Positions 1-8,490 of a stretch of 64,000 nt of DNA are shown here, one piece after another (position 1 is the first letter of the stretch; every line of letters starts with the position of its first letter). Source of the stretch: Hydrogenophaga sp. Its GTDB lineage: Bacteria; Pseudomonadota; Gammaproteobacteria; Burkholderiales; Burkholderiaceae_C. The notes under the pieces were generated by a model that worked only from the letters and a program-made list of their open reading frames with translations, was not told where the DNA came from and did not search any database. Made by a program: the position numbers and the translations under genes. The stretch spans positions 1 to 64,000 of the forward strand of contig NZ_JAHCKK010000010.1 in assembly GCF_026125825.1 (NCBI RefSeq). Direction: 5' to 3'.

Positions 1-166
1 AAGGCTCGCGCGGCGGCTTCGGTGCCGAGGCCGACACGCTCTTGGCGCGCGCCGGGCCGGGCGGGCGCACCGGAGCGCGGCGCGGGGCGTAGGGGTCGTT
101 GGGGGCCTTGCCGGCAGCGCCCGGTTTCAGCTTGAGCGTGCGGGCAGCGGGTTTGTCGGTCGTCAT
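1..166 (-). CDS. Truncated unidentified protein, N-terminal 55 residues
   Basis: An open frame starts with the ATG at 164-166 and runs leftward off the window, so only the N-terminus is seen. It begins MTTDKPAARTLKLKPGAAG and is rich in Lys, Arg, Pro and Ala, with no hydrophobic stretch. Such basic, disordered tails often precede RNA-binding or RNA-modifying domains in betaproteobacteria, but that is only a guess. The domain that would identify it lies outside the window. Confidence 0.5.
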   Translation of the reverse strand, partial: MTTDKPAARTLKLKPGAAGKAPNDPYAPRRAPVRPPGPARAKSVSASAPKPPREP

Positions 167-232
167 GGGGGGGATCATCCCAGATAAGCCCGCCGCGCCG
201 CGCCGCCGGGGGCACGGCGGCGGCGCAGGGGG

Positions 233-967
233 TCAGGCATCTTCCAGGGTTCCGGAGCGCAGGGCCGTCAGATCGAGCACCCGCAGGCCCCCGTAGTCCA
301 CGCGAATCCAGCCCTTGGCCGCCAGGGTTGTGAGCGCCTCGTTGACGCGCTGGCGCGACAAGCCCACCAGATAAGCCAGCTCTTGCTGCGTGATGCGCAG
401 CACGCCGCCCACATTGGGCGAAAGCAGCGGGTGGAACAGCGCGGCCAGGTTGCGGGCCACGCGCAGATCGGGGCTGTTGAGACGGTCGATCTCGCGCGCC
501 GCGATGAACTGGCCCAGGCGCTCGTTGAGCTGGTGCATCACAAAGCGGTTGAAGCCGATCGAATGGTCCAGCAGCCAGTCGAAGGTTTCCACCGGCAAGC
601 CGGCCACGCGGCTCTTGCGCAGCGCGAGGATGTTGTAGCGGTACTGCTCGTGCTTGAGCACCGTGCCTTCGCCGAACCAGCCCCCCGGCGCCACGCCCGC
701 GAAAGTGACCACCGGCCCCTGCGAATCGTCGTTGCTCATCTTGAGCAGGCCGTCCACCAGGCCGAACCAATAGGTGACCGGGCGGCCGAAACGGCAGATG
801 TAATCGCCCGCCTCGGCATCCCCCACCACCAGCGCGGCCAACGCGCGCTCGCGCTCGCCCGGCGTGAGGCTCTTCAGCCAGGGAATCTCGGCCAGCTCCT
901 CCTGGGTGGGCGGGCGGGCGCGATCGCGCAGGACGGTGCCGGGACGGCGGTGGGGCAAAGCGCTCAT
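233..967 (-). CDS. Crp/Fnr-family transcriptional regulator
   Basis: A 244-residue protein with a cyclic-nucleotide-binding-type beta-roll (about residues 30-140) and a C-terminal Crp-type winged helix (about 165-235), with the recognition region ITQQELAYLVGLSRQRVNEA. It has a single cysteine (in DYICRFG), so it is not an oxygen-sensing FNR with an iron-sulphur cluster; its ligand is unknown. I chose the ATG at 965-967 because the residues from an upstream in-frame ATG at 1033 do not look like a conserved N-terminus. It is divergent from the acyl-CoA ligase/LIV operon, and the shared region holds two inverted repeats, so it probably controls that operon and itself (inference). Confidence 0.85.
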   Translation of the reverse strand: MSALPHRRPGTVLRDRARPPTQEELAEIPWLKSLTPGERERALAALVVGDAEAGDYICRFGRPVTYWFGLVDGLLKMSNDDSQGPVVTFAGVAPGGWFGEGTVLKHEQYRYNILALRKSRVAGLPVETFDWLLDHSIGFNRFVMHQLNERLGQFIAAREIDRLNSPDLRVARNLAALFHPLLSPNVGGVLRITQQELAYLVGLSRQRVNEALTTLAAKGWIRVDYGGLRVLDLTALRSGTLEDA

Positions 968-980
968 GGGCGGGATGGGT

Positions 981-996
981 CTAGGGAAAGTCCTAG
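981..996. promoter_or_regulatory. Inverted repeat CTAGG-N6-CCTAG
   Basis: A perfect 5-bp inverted repeat (CTAGGGAAAGTCCTAG) lies 13 bp upstream of the Crp/Fnr start. Its CTAGGGAAAG half recurs exactly at 27689-27698 in the urtA/sensor-kinase intergenic region. It could be a regulator site or lie in the regulator's 5' leader. Confidence 0.4.
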
Positions 997-1012
997 GAGG
1001 GTTGACCCCAGA

Positions 1013-1030
1013 TTGTCGTCGAACCGACAA
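1013..1030. promoter_or_regulatory. Inverted repeat TTGTCG-N6-CGACAA
   Basis: A perfect 6-bp inverted repeat with a 6-bp spacer sits between the divergent Crp/Fnr gene and the ligase/LIV operon. The geometry suits a dimeric regulator, and the neighbouring Crp/Fnr protein is the obvious candidate. The arms do not match the classical CRP site (TGTGA-N6-TCACA) or the FNR site (TTGAT-N4-ATCAA). Confidence 0.4.
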
Positions 1031-1130
1031 CATAACGTCAAATGAAGGCCTACCATGCGCAGCAGAACGGGACGCCCTATCCGGGGCGTTCCAGGCACCG
1101 GCGCCACGGGCCCGGCCTCAGGAGATACGC

Positions 1131-3077
1131 ATGCAACACACGTTCCCCCGGCTTTTGCTGGGCCACGCACAAAGCCACCCGCAAGGTGCGGCCATGCGCG
1201 AAAAGGAATACGGCATCTGGCAGACCACCACCTGGGCCGGCATGGCCGAGCTGGTGGAGCAACTGGCCTGCGGCCTGCATCAGGCGGGCCTGCGGCGCGG
1301 GGAGCACATGGTGGTCATCGGCGCCAACCGCCCCCGCCTGTACGCCACCATGCTGGCCGCGCAATCGCTGGGCGCCATTCCGATTCCGCTGTACCAGGAC
1401 GCGGTGGCCCCCGAATGCGTCTTCCCGATCAACAACGCCGAAGTGCGCTTCTGCGTGGTGGAAGACCAGGAGCAGGTCGACAAGTTGCTGGAGATTCGCG
1501 ACCGCTGCCCGCAGCTGAGCCACCTTTACTACGACGACCCACGCGGCCTGCGCAACTACCACCAGCCCGGCTTGAGCAGCATGGCGTCGCTCATCGAGGC
1601 CGGCCAGGCGCACTCGAAGGCAAACCCCCAGCTCTTTCGCGAGCAGGTGGCGCTGGGCCGCCCCGATGACGTGGCCGCCATGTTCTTCACCAGCGGCACC
1701 ACCGGCAACCCCAAGGGCGTGGTGCACACCCACCAGACCCTCATCGACCGCGCCACCGTGGGCTCGAGGTTCGACAAGCTCAACCGGCAGGACGAGATCC
1801 TGGCCTACCTGCCGCCAGCCTGGATCGGGCAAAACATCTTCAGCTACGCGCAGTGGCTGGTGACTGGCTACGTCGTGAATTGCCCGGAATCGGCCTCCAC
1901 GGTCACGATCGACCTCAAGGAAGTCGGCCCGACCTACTACTTCGCACCGCCGCGCATCTTCGAAGGCCTGCTCACCAGCGTGATGATCCGCATGGAGGAC
2001 GCTGGCGCGATCAAGCGCGGCATGTTCCACCGCTTCATGGCGCTGGCCCGCCGCGTGGGCCCCGACCGCATGGACGGCAAGTCGATCGGCCTGATCGATT
2101 CCATCAAGTACCGCCTGGGCGACTGGCTGGTCTACGGCCCGCTGCGCAACAACCTCGGCATGAGCCGCGTGCGCGTGGCCTACACGGCCGGCGAGGCCAT
2201 CGGGCCCGACCTCTTCAGCTTCTACCGCTCCATCGGCATCAACCTCAAGCAGCTCTACGGCTCCACCGAGACGGCCGTGTTCGTCTGCCTGCAGCCCGAC
2301 CACGAGGCGCGCGCCGACACGGTGGGCGTGCCCTGCGAGGGTGTTGAGATCAAGCTCTCCGACAGCGGCGAGATTCTGGTGAAGTCGCCAGGCCTGCTCA
2401 AGGGCTACTACAAGAACGAGGCGGCCACGGCCGAGGTGCTCACCGCCGATGGCTGGTACCACACCAGCGACGCGGGCTTCATCGACGCCTCGGGCCATCT
2501 CAAGATCATCGACCGCGTCAAGGACGTGGGCCGCCTCAAGGGCGGCGCACACGACGGGGCCATGTTCGCGCCCAAGTACGTGGAGAACAAGCTCAAGTTC
2601 TTCTCGCACATCAAGGAGGCCGTGGCCTACGGCGACCAGCGCGAGCGGGTCTGCGTGATGATCAACATCGATTTCGACGCGGTGGGCAACTGGGCCGAGC
2701 GGCGCAACCTGCCCTACGCCGGCTACACCGACCTGGCGCAGAAGCCCGAGGTGTACGAGCTCATCCGCGAATGCGTGGAGAAGGTCAACGCCGACCTCAG
2801 CCGCGATGAACTGCTGGCGGGCAGCCAGATCAGCCGCTTCCTGGTGCTGCACAAGGAGCTGGATGCCGACGACGGCGAGCTCACCCGCACGAACAAGGTG
2901 CGCCGCGGCTTCATTGCCGAGAAGTACGGCGTGCTGGTCGAGGCGCTGTACGGTGGCAAGACCGAGCAGTACATCGAGACGCAGGTGAAGTTTGAAGACG
3001 GCCGCACTGGCTCGGTCAGCGCCACGCTCAAGCTGAGCGACGCCAGGACCTTCACCCCCGTCAAGGCCGCGGCCTGA
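1131..3077 (+). CDS. AMP-forming acyl-CoA synthetase (long-chain/ACSL-like), first gene of LIV operon
   Basis: A 648-residue adenylate-forming ligase. The ATP P-loop FTSGTTGNPKG (about residues 186-196) is intact, followed by YTAGEAIG, LYGSTET and a DGWYHTSDAGF/KIIDRVKD hinge. The extended C-terminus is typical of ACSL-type enzymes. It should form an acyl-CoA from a carboxylic acid, ATP and CoA in the cytoplasm; the acid is unknown. AGGAGA at 1120-1125 places the start at 1131, although the frame is open far upstream. It is followed closely by LIV importer genes, a common betaproteobacterial arrangement suggesting that the imported acid is activated by this enzyme (inference). Confidence 0.88.
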   Translation: MQHTFPRLLLGHAQSHPQGAAMREKEYGIWQTTTWAGMAELVEQLACGLHQAGLRRGEHMVVIGANRPRLYATMLAAQSLGAIPIPLYQDAVAPECVFPINNAEVRFCVVEDQEQVDKLLEIRDRCPQLSHLYYDDPRGLRNYHQPGLSSMASLIEAGQAHSKANPQLFREQVALGRPDDVAAMFFTSGTTGNPKGVVHTHQTLIDRATVGSRFDKLNRQDEILAYLPPAWIGQNIFSYAQWLVTGYVVNCPESASTVTIDLKEVGPTYYFAPPRIFEGLLTSVMIRMEDAGAIKRGMFHRFMALARRVGPDRMDGKSIGLIDSIKYRLGDWLVYGPLRNNLGMSRVRVAYTAGEAIGPDLFSFYRSIGINLKQLYGSTETAVFVCLQPDHEARADTVGVPCEGVEIKLSDSGEILVKSPGLLKGYYKNEAATAEVLTADGWYHTSDAGFIDASGHLKIIDRVKDVGRLKGGAHDGAMFAPKYVENKLKFFSHIKEAVAYGDQRERVCVMINIDFDAVGNWAERRNLPYAGYTDLAQKPEVYELIRECVEKVNADLSRDELLAGSQISRFLVLHKELDADDGELTRTNKVRRGFIAEKYGVLVEALYGGKTEQYIETQVKFEDGRTGSVSATLKLSDARTFTPVKAAA

Positions 3078-3101
3078 GCCCGAACACCCACACACCCGAC
3101 C

Positions 3102-3899
3102 ATGACACAGAAGAAGATCGGCGACGTCGTCCTCAACGTCCAGAACATCAGCCTGCGCTTTGGCGGCGTCAAGGCGCTGACCAACATCAGCTTCGACGTG
3201 CGCGAACACGAGGTGCGCGCCATCATCGGGCCCAACGGCGCGGGCAAGAGCTCCATGCTCAACTGCATCAACGGGGTGTACCAGCCTCAGGAGGGCTCGA
3301 TCAGCTTTCGCGGCCGCACCTTCCGGCACATGAACAGCCGCCAGGTGGCCGAGATGGGCATCGCGCGCACGTTCCAGAACCTGGCCCTCTTCAAGGGCAT
3401 GAGCGTGATCGACAACCTCATGACCGGGCGCAACCTGCGCATCAAGAGCGGGCTGCTCGCGCAGGCCTTTCGCAACCCCTTCGGCATCGGCGGGGCGCAG
3501 AAGGAAGAAGAGACGCACCGTGAGTTCGTGGAACACATCATCGACTTCCTGGAAATCCAGGCGCACCGCAAAACGCCGGTGGGGCAGCTGCCCTACGGGC
3601 TGCAAAAGCGCGTGGACCTGGGCCGCGCACTGGCCATGGAGCCGCAGGTGCTGCTGCTGGACGAGCCGATGGCGGGCATGAACCTGGAAGAAAAGCAGGA
3701 CATGAGCCGATTCATCCTGGATGTGAACGACGAGTTCGGCACCACCATCGTGCTCATCGAGCACGACATGGGCGTGGTGATGGACATCTCCGACCGCGTC
3801 GTGGTGCTGGACTACGGCAAGAAGATCGGCGACGGCACGCCCGAAGAAGTCCGCAACAACGAGGAGGTCATCAGCGCCTACCTCGGCACGAGTCACTGA
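3102..3899 (+). CDS. livG: LIV-type ABC transporter ATP-binding protein (LivG type)
   Basis: A 265-residue ABC ATPase. Walker A is GPNGAGKS (about 43-50), Walker B is LLLDEP (about 184-189), and the H-loop follows in IEHDMGVV. The signature reads LPYGLQKR instead of LSGGQ; a relaxed LSYG-type signature is normal for LivG. It lies 24 bp after the ligase and 14 bp before the first permease gene, so all are probably one transcript. It powers uptake through the two LIV permeases; the substrate may be an organic acid rather than an amino acid, given the flanking CoA ligases. Confidence 0.92.
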   Translation: MTQKKIGDVVLNVQNISLRFGGVKALTNISFDVREHEVRAIIGPNGAGKSSMLNCINGVYQPQEGSISFRGRTFRHMNSRQVAEMGIARTFQNLALFKGMSVIDNLMTGRNLRIKSGLLAQAFRNPFGIGGAQKEEETHREFVEHIIDFLEIQAHRKTPVGQLPYGLQKRVDLGRALAMEPQVLLLDEPMAGMNLEEKQDMSRFILDVNDEFGTTIVLIEHDMGVVMDISDRVVVLDYGKKIGDGTPEEVRNNEEVISAYLGTSH

Positions 3900-3913
3900 A
3901 CGAGAACAAGACC

Positions 3914-4843
3914 ATGGCATTCTTTCTTGAGACTCTCTTCGGCGGCCTGATGGTGGGCATGCTGTATTCGCTCGTGGCCCTGGGCTTCGTGCTGATCTTC
4001 AAGGCATCGGGCGTCTTCAACTTCGCGCAAGGCGCGATGGTGCTGTTCGCTGCGCTGGCCATGGCCCGCTTCTCCGAATGGATCCCGGTGTGGCTGGGCA
4101 TCGAGAACAAGTGGGTCGGCAACATCGCGGCCTTCGTGGCGGCCGGCGCCCTCATGTTCGTCATGGCCTGGCTGATCGAGCGGCTGGTGCTGCGCCACCT
4201 CGTGAACCAGGAGGCCGCCACGCTGCTGATGGCCACGCTGGGCATCACTTACTTCATCGATGGCCTGGGCCAAAGCCTGTTTGGCAGCAACATCTACAAG
4301 ATCGACATTGGCATGCCCAAGGACCCGGTGTTCGTGCTGGACTCGGTGTTCCAGGGCGGGCTCCTTCTCAACCAGGAGGACGTCATCGCCGCGGCCATCG
4401 CCGCGGCCATGGTGATCGCCCTGAGCCTGTTCTTCCAGAAGACGGCCACCGGCCGGGCGCTGCGCGCCGTGGCCGACGACCACCAGGCCGCGCAGTCCAT
4501 CGGCATTCCGCTCAACCGCATCTGGGTCATCGTCTGGTGCGTGGCCGGCCTGGTGGCGCTGGTGGCGGGAATGATTTGGGGCTCCAAGCTGGGCGTGCAG
4601 TTCTCGCTGACCACCATCGCGCTGCGCGCGCTGCCCGTGGTGATCCTGGGCGGCCTCACCTCGGTGCCCGGCGCCATCATCGGCGGGCTGATCATCGGCG
4701 TGGGCGAAAAGCTCTCCGAGGTCTACCTCGGGCCGTTCGTGGGCGGCGGCATCGAAATCTGGTTCGCCTATGTGCTGGCGCTGGTGTTCCTGCTGTTCCG
4801 GCCCCAGGGGCTGTTCGGCGAAAAAATCATTGACCGCGTGTGA
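3914..4843 (+). CDS. livH: LIV-type ABC transporter permease (LivH type)
   Basis: A 309-residue inner-membrane protein with about eight hydrophobic segments. It has the LivH-type start (ETLFGGLMVGMLYSLVALGF), FNFAQGAMVLF near the N-terminus, and GLTSVPGAIIGGLIIGVGE near the C-terminus, which is the cytoplasmic loop that couples to the ATPase. It pairs with the LivM-type permease encoded 27 bp downstream to form the transport channel. Substrate not determinable from sequence. Confidence 0.92.
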   Translation: MAFFLETLFGGLMVGMLYSLVALGFVLIFKASGVFNFAQGAMVLFAALAMARFSEWIPVWLGIENKWVGNIAAFVAAGALMFVMAWLIERLVLRHLVNQEAATLLMATLGITYFIDGLGQSLFGSNIYKIDIGMPKDPVFVLDSVFQGGLLLNQEDVIAAAIAAAMVIALSLFFQKTATGRALRAVADDHQAAQSIGIPLNRIWVIVWCVAGLVALVAGMIWGSKLGVQFSLTTIALRALPVVILGGLTSVPGAIIGGLIIGVGEKLSEVYLGPFVGGGIEIWFAYVLALVFLLFRPQGLFGEKIIDRV

Positions 4844-4870
4844 CCCAGAACAAGAAAGAGAAAGCCCGTC

Positions 4871-5947
4871 ATGTTCTATCGTGAAAACGGTCAATTCAAG
4901 ACCACCTACAGCGCCGACCAGCAGATTTTCCCGATCGCGCAGGACCGCTGGTTCGTCCTGGCCCTGGTCGCGCTGGCCTTCGTCGCCGTGCCAATGCTCG
5001 CCAGCGACTACCTGATGCGAGCCATCTTGATCCCCTTCCTGATCTTCTCGCTCGCGGCCGTGGGCGTGAACATCCTGGTGGGCTACTGCGGCCAGATCTC
5101 GCTGGGCTCGGGGGCCTTCATGGCCGTGGGGGCCTACGGTGCCTACAACTTCTTCGTGCGCGTGCCGGGCATGCCGCTGATCCCGGCGCTGATCCTCGGT
5201 GGCCTGTGTGCAACGTTGTTCGGCATCCTCTTCGGCCTGCCCAGCCTGCGCGTGCGAGGCCTGTACCTGGCGGTGGCCACGCTGGCGGCGCAGTTCTTCG
5301 CCGACTGGATGTTCCTGCGCGTCAAGTGGTTCACGCTGGACACCCCCTCGGGCTCGGTGGCGGTCTCCAACCTGCAGGTGTTCGGCCTGCCGCTGGAGAG
5401 CGCGGCGAGCAAGTACCTGTTCTGCCTGGCGGTGCTCGCGGTCATCGCGCTGCTGGCCAAGAACCTGGTGCGCAGCGCCATCGGCCGCGAGTGGATGGCG
5501 ATCCGCGACATGGATGTGGCCGCCGCCGTGATCGGCATCCGCCCCATGTACGCCAAGCTCAGCGCCTTTGCGGTCAGCAGCTTCATCATTGGTGTGGCGG
5601 GTGCGCTCTGGGCGTTCGTGTACCTCGGCGCGTGGGAGCCTTCGGCGTTCTCGGTGGACTACTCCTTCCGCCTGCTGTTCATGGTGATCATCGGCGGTCT
5701 GGGCTCCATCATGGGCAGCTTCTTCGGCGCGGCCTTCATTGTGGTGTTGCCCATCGTCCTGAGCCAGTTGCTGCCCTTTGTGGCCGGGCTGTTTGGCTTC
5801 TCGATTTCCACCACCGCGGTCTCGCATGCCGAACTGATGATCTTCGGTGGATTGATCGTGTGGTTCCTGATCGTCGAGCCCCATGGGCTGGCGCGGCTGT
5901 GGTCCATCGGCAAGCAGAAGTTGCGGCTGTGGCCCTTCCCGCACTGA
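4871..5947 (+). CDS. livM: LIV-type ABC transporter permease (LivM type)
   Basis: A 358-residue integral membrane protein of the LivM class with multiple hydrophobic helices and the diagnostic segment VNILVGYCGQISLGSGAFMA (about 60-80). The coupling loop is GGLGSIMGSFFGAAF (about 277-291). An RBS-like AAGAAAGAGAAAG lies just upstream. It forms the second half of the membrane channel with the preceding permease. The receptor gene starts about 90 bp downstream in the same direction. Confidence 0.92.
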   Translation: MFYRENGQFKTTYSADQQIFPIAQDRWFVLALVALAFVAVPMLASDYLMRAILIPFLIFSLAAVGVNILVGYCGQISLGSGAFMAVGAYGAYNFFVRVPGMPLIPALILGGLCATLFGILFGLPSLRVRGLYLAVATLAAQFFADWMFLRVKWFTLDTPSGSVAVSNLQVFGLPLESAASKYLFCLAVLAVIALLAKNLVRSAIGREWMAIRDMDVAAAVIGIRPMYAKLSAFAVSSFIIGVAGALWAFVYLGAWEPSAFSVDYSFRLLFMVIIGGLGSIMGSFFGAAFIVVLPIVLSQLLPFVAGLFGFSISTTAVSHAELMIFGGLIVWFLIVEPHGLARLWSIGKQKLRLWPFPH

Positions 5948-6036
5948 GCGGCAGGCTGCTCGCAAGTACCAATGTTTTTCGTGGTGTTTGAGCGTTTACT
6001 GAGTGTGTTTCAACCTTTCATGACATGGAGACAGAT

Positions 6037-7374
6037 ATGAAACTTCGCAAGATCGTTGTGGCTGCCACGGTGGCGCTCGCAGGCACCGCGTCGCTGGTGT
6101 CGACCGCCGCACTGGCCCAGGCCAAGGAGCAGTACCTGCCCGTGTTGTCGTACCGCACCGGCGCCTATGCGCCCAACGGCACGCCCACGGCCAACGGCAT
6201 CGTCGACTACTACAAGCTGGTCAACGCGCGCGGCGGCATCAACGGCGTCAAGCTGCTGGTGGAAGAGTGCGAAACCATGTACGACACGGCGCGCAGCGTG
6301 GAATGCTACGAGCGCCTCAAAGGGAAGAACGGCGGCGCCACGCTGATCCATCCCTGGGCCACTGGCGCCACCTTCGCGCTGACGGAAAAGGCCTCGGTCG
6401 ACAAGATCCCCCTGATCACCACCGGCTACGGCCGCAGCGAGAGCGCCGACGGCACCATCTTCAAGTGGAACTTCCCGCTGCTGGGCACCTACTGGGTGGC
6501 CGCCGACGTGATCGTCCAGGCCATCGCGCAGAAGGAAGGCGGCCTCGACAAGCTCAAGGGCAAGAAGATCGCCCTCGTGTACCACGACTCCCCGTTCGGC
6601 AAGGAGCCCATCCCGCTGCTGCAGGAGCGCTCCAAGATGCACGGCTTCGAGCTGCAGCTGCTGCCCGTGGCCGCGCCCGGCGTGGAGCAGAAAGCCACCT
6701 GGCTGCAGATCCGCCAGTCGCGTCCCGACTACACCCTGCTCTGGGGCTGGGGCGTGATGAACTCGACCGCGCTGAAGGAAGCGCAGGCCACCGGTTACCC
6801 GCGCGAGAAGATGTACGGCGTGTGGTGGTCCAGTGCCGAGCCCGACGTGAAGGACGTGGGCATGGGCGCCAAGGGCTACAACGGCGTGACGCTGCAGCAC
6901 GGCACCGACAAAAACGCGCCCATCGTCAAGGAAATCCTGGCCAAGCTGCACGACAAGGGCCAGGGCACCGGCCCGCGCGACGAGGTCGGTGAGACTCTGT
7001 ACCTGCGTGGCGTGGTCAGCGCCGCCATGGGTGTCGAAGGCATCCGCGCCGCGCAGGAGCGCTTCGGCAAGGGCAAGGTCATGACGGGCGAGCAGGTGCG
7101 CTGGGGCCTGGAAAACCTGAACCTGACGCAGGCCAAGCTTGACGCACTGGGCTTCAAGGGCGTGCTTCGCGGGCCCATCAGCACCTCGTGTGCCGACCAC
7201 GTGGGCGCGGGCGCTGCGCGCATCCACACCTGGGACGGCACCAAGTGGAGCTTCACCTCCGACTGGATCGAGGCAGACCAGCAGATCATCAAGCCGATGG
7301 TCAAGGCCACGGCCTCGAAGTACGCGGCCGAGAAGAAGCTGACGGCCCGCACGCCGGCCGACTGCCAGTCCTGA
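6037..7374 (+). CDS. LIV-type periplasmic substrate-binding protein
   Basis: A 445-residue receptor of the type I periplasmic-binding fold (Peripla_BP_6). It has a Sec signal peptide (MKLRKIVVAATVALAGTASL... with cleavage after about ALAQA, residue 28). GGAGA at 6027-6031 supports the ATG at 6037 over the in-frame ATG at 6025. At about 445 residues it is longer than LivK (about 370) and resembles the receptors found beside acyl-CoA ligase genes in betaproteobacteria. It should capture the substrate for the adjacent importer. Two strong hairpins follow it before the next gene. Confidence 0.9.
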   Translation: MKLRKIVVAATVALAGTASLVSTAALAQAKEQYLPVLSYRTGAYAPNGTPTANGIVDYYKLVNARGGINGVKLLVEECETMYDTARSVECYERLKGKNGGATLIHPWATGATFALTEKASVDKIPLITTGYGRSESADGTIFKWNFPLLGTYWVAADVIVQAIAQKEGGLDKLKGKKIALVYHDSPFGKEPIPLLQERSKMHGFELQLLPVAAPGVEQKATWLQIRQSRPDYTLLWGWGVMNSTALKEAQATGYPREKMYGVWWSSAEPDVKDVGMGAKGYNGVTLQHGTDKNAPIVKEILAKLHDKGQGTGPRDEVGETLYLRGVVSAAMGVEGIRAAQERFGKGKVMTGEQVRWGLENLNLTQAKLDALGFKGVLRGPISTSCADHVGAGAARIHTWDGTKWSFTSDWIEADQQIIKPMVKATASKYAAEKKLTARTPADCQS

Positions 7375-7375
7375 C

Positions 7376-7420
7376 CCACCCCCGCCGCGCTGCGCGCGAC
7401 CCCCTCAAAGGGGCGACACC
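7376..7420. repeat. Dispersed GC-rich intergenic repeat, copy A
   Basis: The core CCCGCCGCGCTGCGCGCG followed by CCCCCTCAAAGGGG forms two small hairpins. Near-identical copies lie at 15405-15444 and 17551-17590, always just after a stop codon within an operon. It is probably a REP-like element typical of Comamonadaceae genomes (memory-based). Confidence 0.6.
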
Positions 7421-7489
7421 TGGGGCCGGCAAAGCCGGACCCTCGGTGTCCCTTGAATGGGGCACGCGCTCCGGTGGTGGTTCTCTCTT

Positions 7490-7546
7490 GCGGCTGGTTT
7501 TTCCAGCCGCCATTCGCAAGGCCGGCGAGCCGTGCCTTGCGAATGG
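7490..7546. other. Two adjacent perfect hairpins between receptor and LivF genes
   Basis: The first hairpin (7490-7510) has arms GCGGCTGG and CCAGCCGC around TTTTT. The second (7510-7546) has perfect 12-bp arms CCATTCGCAAGG and CCTTGCGAATGG around a 13-nt loop. There is no trailing T-run, so they are not classical terminators. In this position they could protect the upstream receptor mRNA from 3' decay, so the receptor is made in excess of the ATPase (inference). Confidence 0.6.
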
Positions 7547-7568
7547 TCCCCAAGGAATCGGAATCTCC

Positions 7569-8378
7569 ATGAGCACTCCCCATACCGTCCTCAACGTCAA
7601 CGGCATCGAGGTCATTTACAACCACGTCATCCTGGTGCTCAAGGGCGTCTCCCTGCAGGTGCCCGAAGGCCAGATCGCGGCCATCCTGGGTGGCAATGGC
7701 GCGGGCAAGACCACCACGCTGCGCGCCGTCTCCAACCTGCTCAAGGGCGAGCGCGGCGAGGTCACCAAGGGCAGCATCGAGCTGCGCGGCGAGCGCATCG
7801 AAAACCTCTCGCCCGCCGATCTTGTGCAGCGTGGCGTGGTGCAGGTGATGGAAGGGCGCCACTGCTTCGCCCACCTCACCATTGAGGAAAACCTCATGAC
7901 CGGCTCCTACACCCGAAAGAGCAAGGCCGAGATCGCGGCCAACCTGGAGAAGGTCTACACCTACTTCCCGCGCCTGAAGACGCGGCGCACCAGCCAGGCC
8001 GCCTATACCTCGGGCGGCGAGCAGCAGATGTGTGCCATCGGCCGCGCCCTCATGACCAATCCCAGCGTGATGCTGCTCGACGAGCCCTCGATGGGCCTGG
8101 CCCCGCAGATCGTCGAAGAGGTGTTCGAGATCGTCAAGGACCTCAACCAGAAGGAGAAGGTCACCTTCCTGCTGGCCGAGCAGAACACCAACATGGCGCT
8201 GAAGTACGCCGACTACGGTTACATCATGGAGAGCGGTCGCATCGTGATGGACGGCGTGGCCAGCGAGCTGCGCAACAACGAGGACGTCAAGGAGTTCTAC
8301 CTCGGCATGGGCGGGGGCGAGCGCAAGTCGTTCAAGGATGTCAAGAGCTACAAGCGCAGAAAGCGCTGGCTGGCATGA
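7569..8378 (+). CDS. livF: LIV-type ABC transporter ATP-binding protein (LivF type)
   Basis: A 269-residue ABC ATPase, the partner of the LivG-type subunit. Walker A is GGNGAGKTT (about 41-49), the signature is TSGGEQQM, Walker B is VMLLDEPSMGL and the H-loop region follows in AEQNTNMAL. It is a little longer than LivF (about 235) because of a C-terminal tail ending KSYKRRKRWLA. The ATG at 7569 precedes the conserved LNVNGIEVIYNHV start. It is separated from the receptor gene by the hairpin region. Confidence 0.92.
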   Translation: MSTPHTVLNVNGIEVIYNHVILVLKGVSLQVPEGQIAAILGGNGAGKTTTLRAVSNLLKGERGEVTKGSIELRGERIENLSPADLVQRGVVQVMEGRHCFAHLTIEENLMTGSYTRKSKAEIAANLEKVYTYFPRLKTRRTSQAAYTSGGEQQMCAIGRALMTNPSVMLLDEPSMGLAPQIVEEVFEIVKDLNQKEKVTFLLAEQNTNMALKYADYGYIMESGRIVMDGVASELRNNEDVKEFYLGMGGGERKSFKDVKSYKRRKRWLA

Positions 8379-8490
8379 CGCTTCCCCCGCGACGCGCCTG
8401 AGGCGCCCCGGAAGCGGGCTGCACCTCCGGTCTGGCAAAGCCGGTACCGCGGCATCCTGGTTTCAGTCACTTCTTTCAAACACTTCAGCC

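Noticed and set aside
233-967. Identity as an oxygen-sensing FNR protein
   Set aside because: Only one cysteine is present, so the four-Cys [4Fe-4S] site of FNR cannot form.
1077-3920. Very long open frame (947 codons) on the minus strand opposite the ligase and livG genes
   Set aside because: It is a shadow of high-GC coding on the plus strand; it has no family motif, is rich in His/Ala/Val/Gly from reversed codons, and spans two real genes.
3893-5965. Long minus-strand open frame opposite livH and livM
   Set aside because: Composition (Gln/His/Arg/Asp-rich) is that of an antisense shadow of membrane-protein codons; no motif and no start signal.
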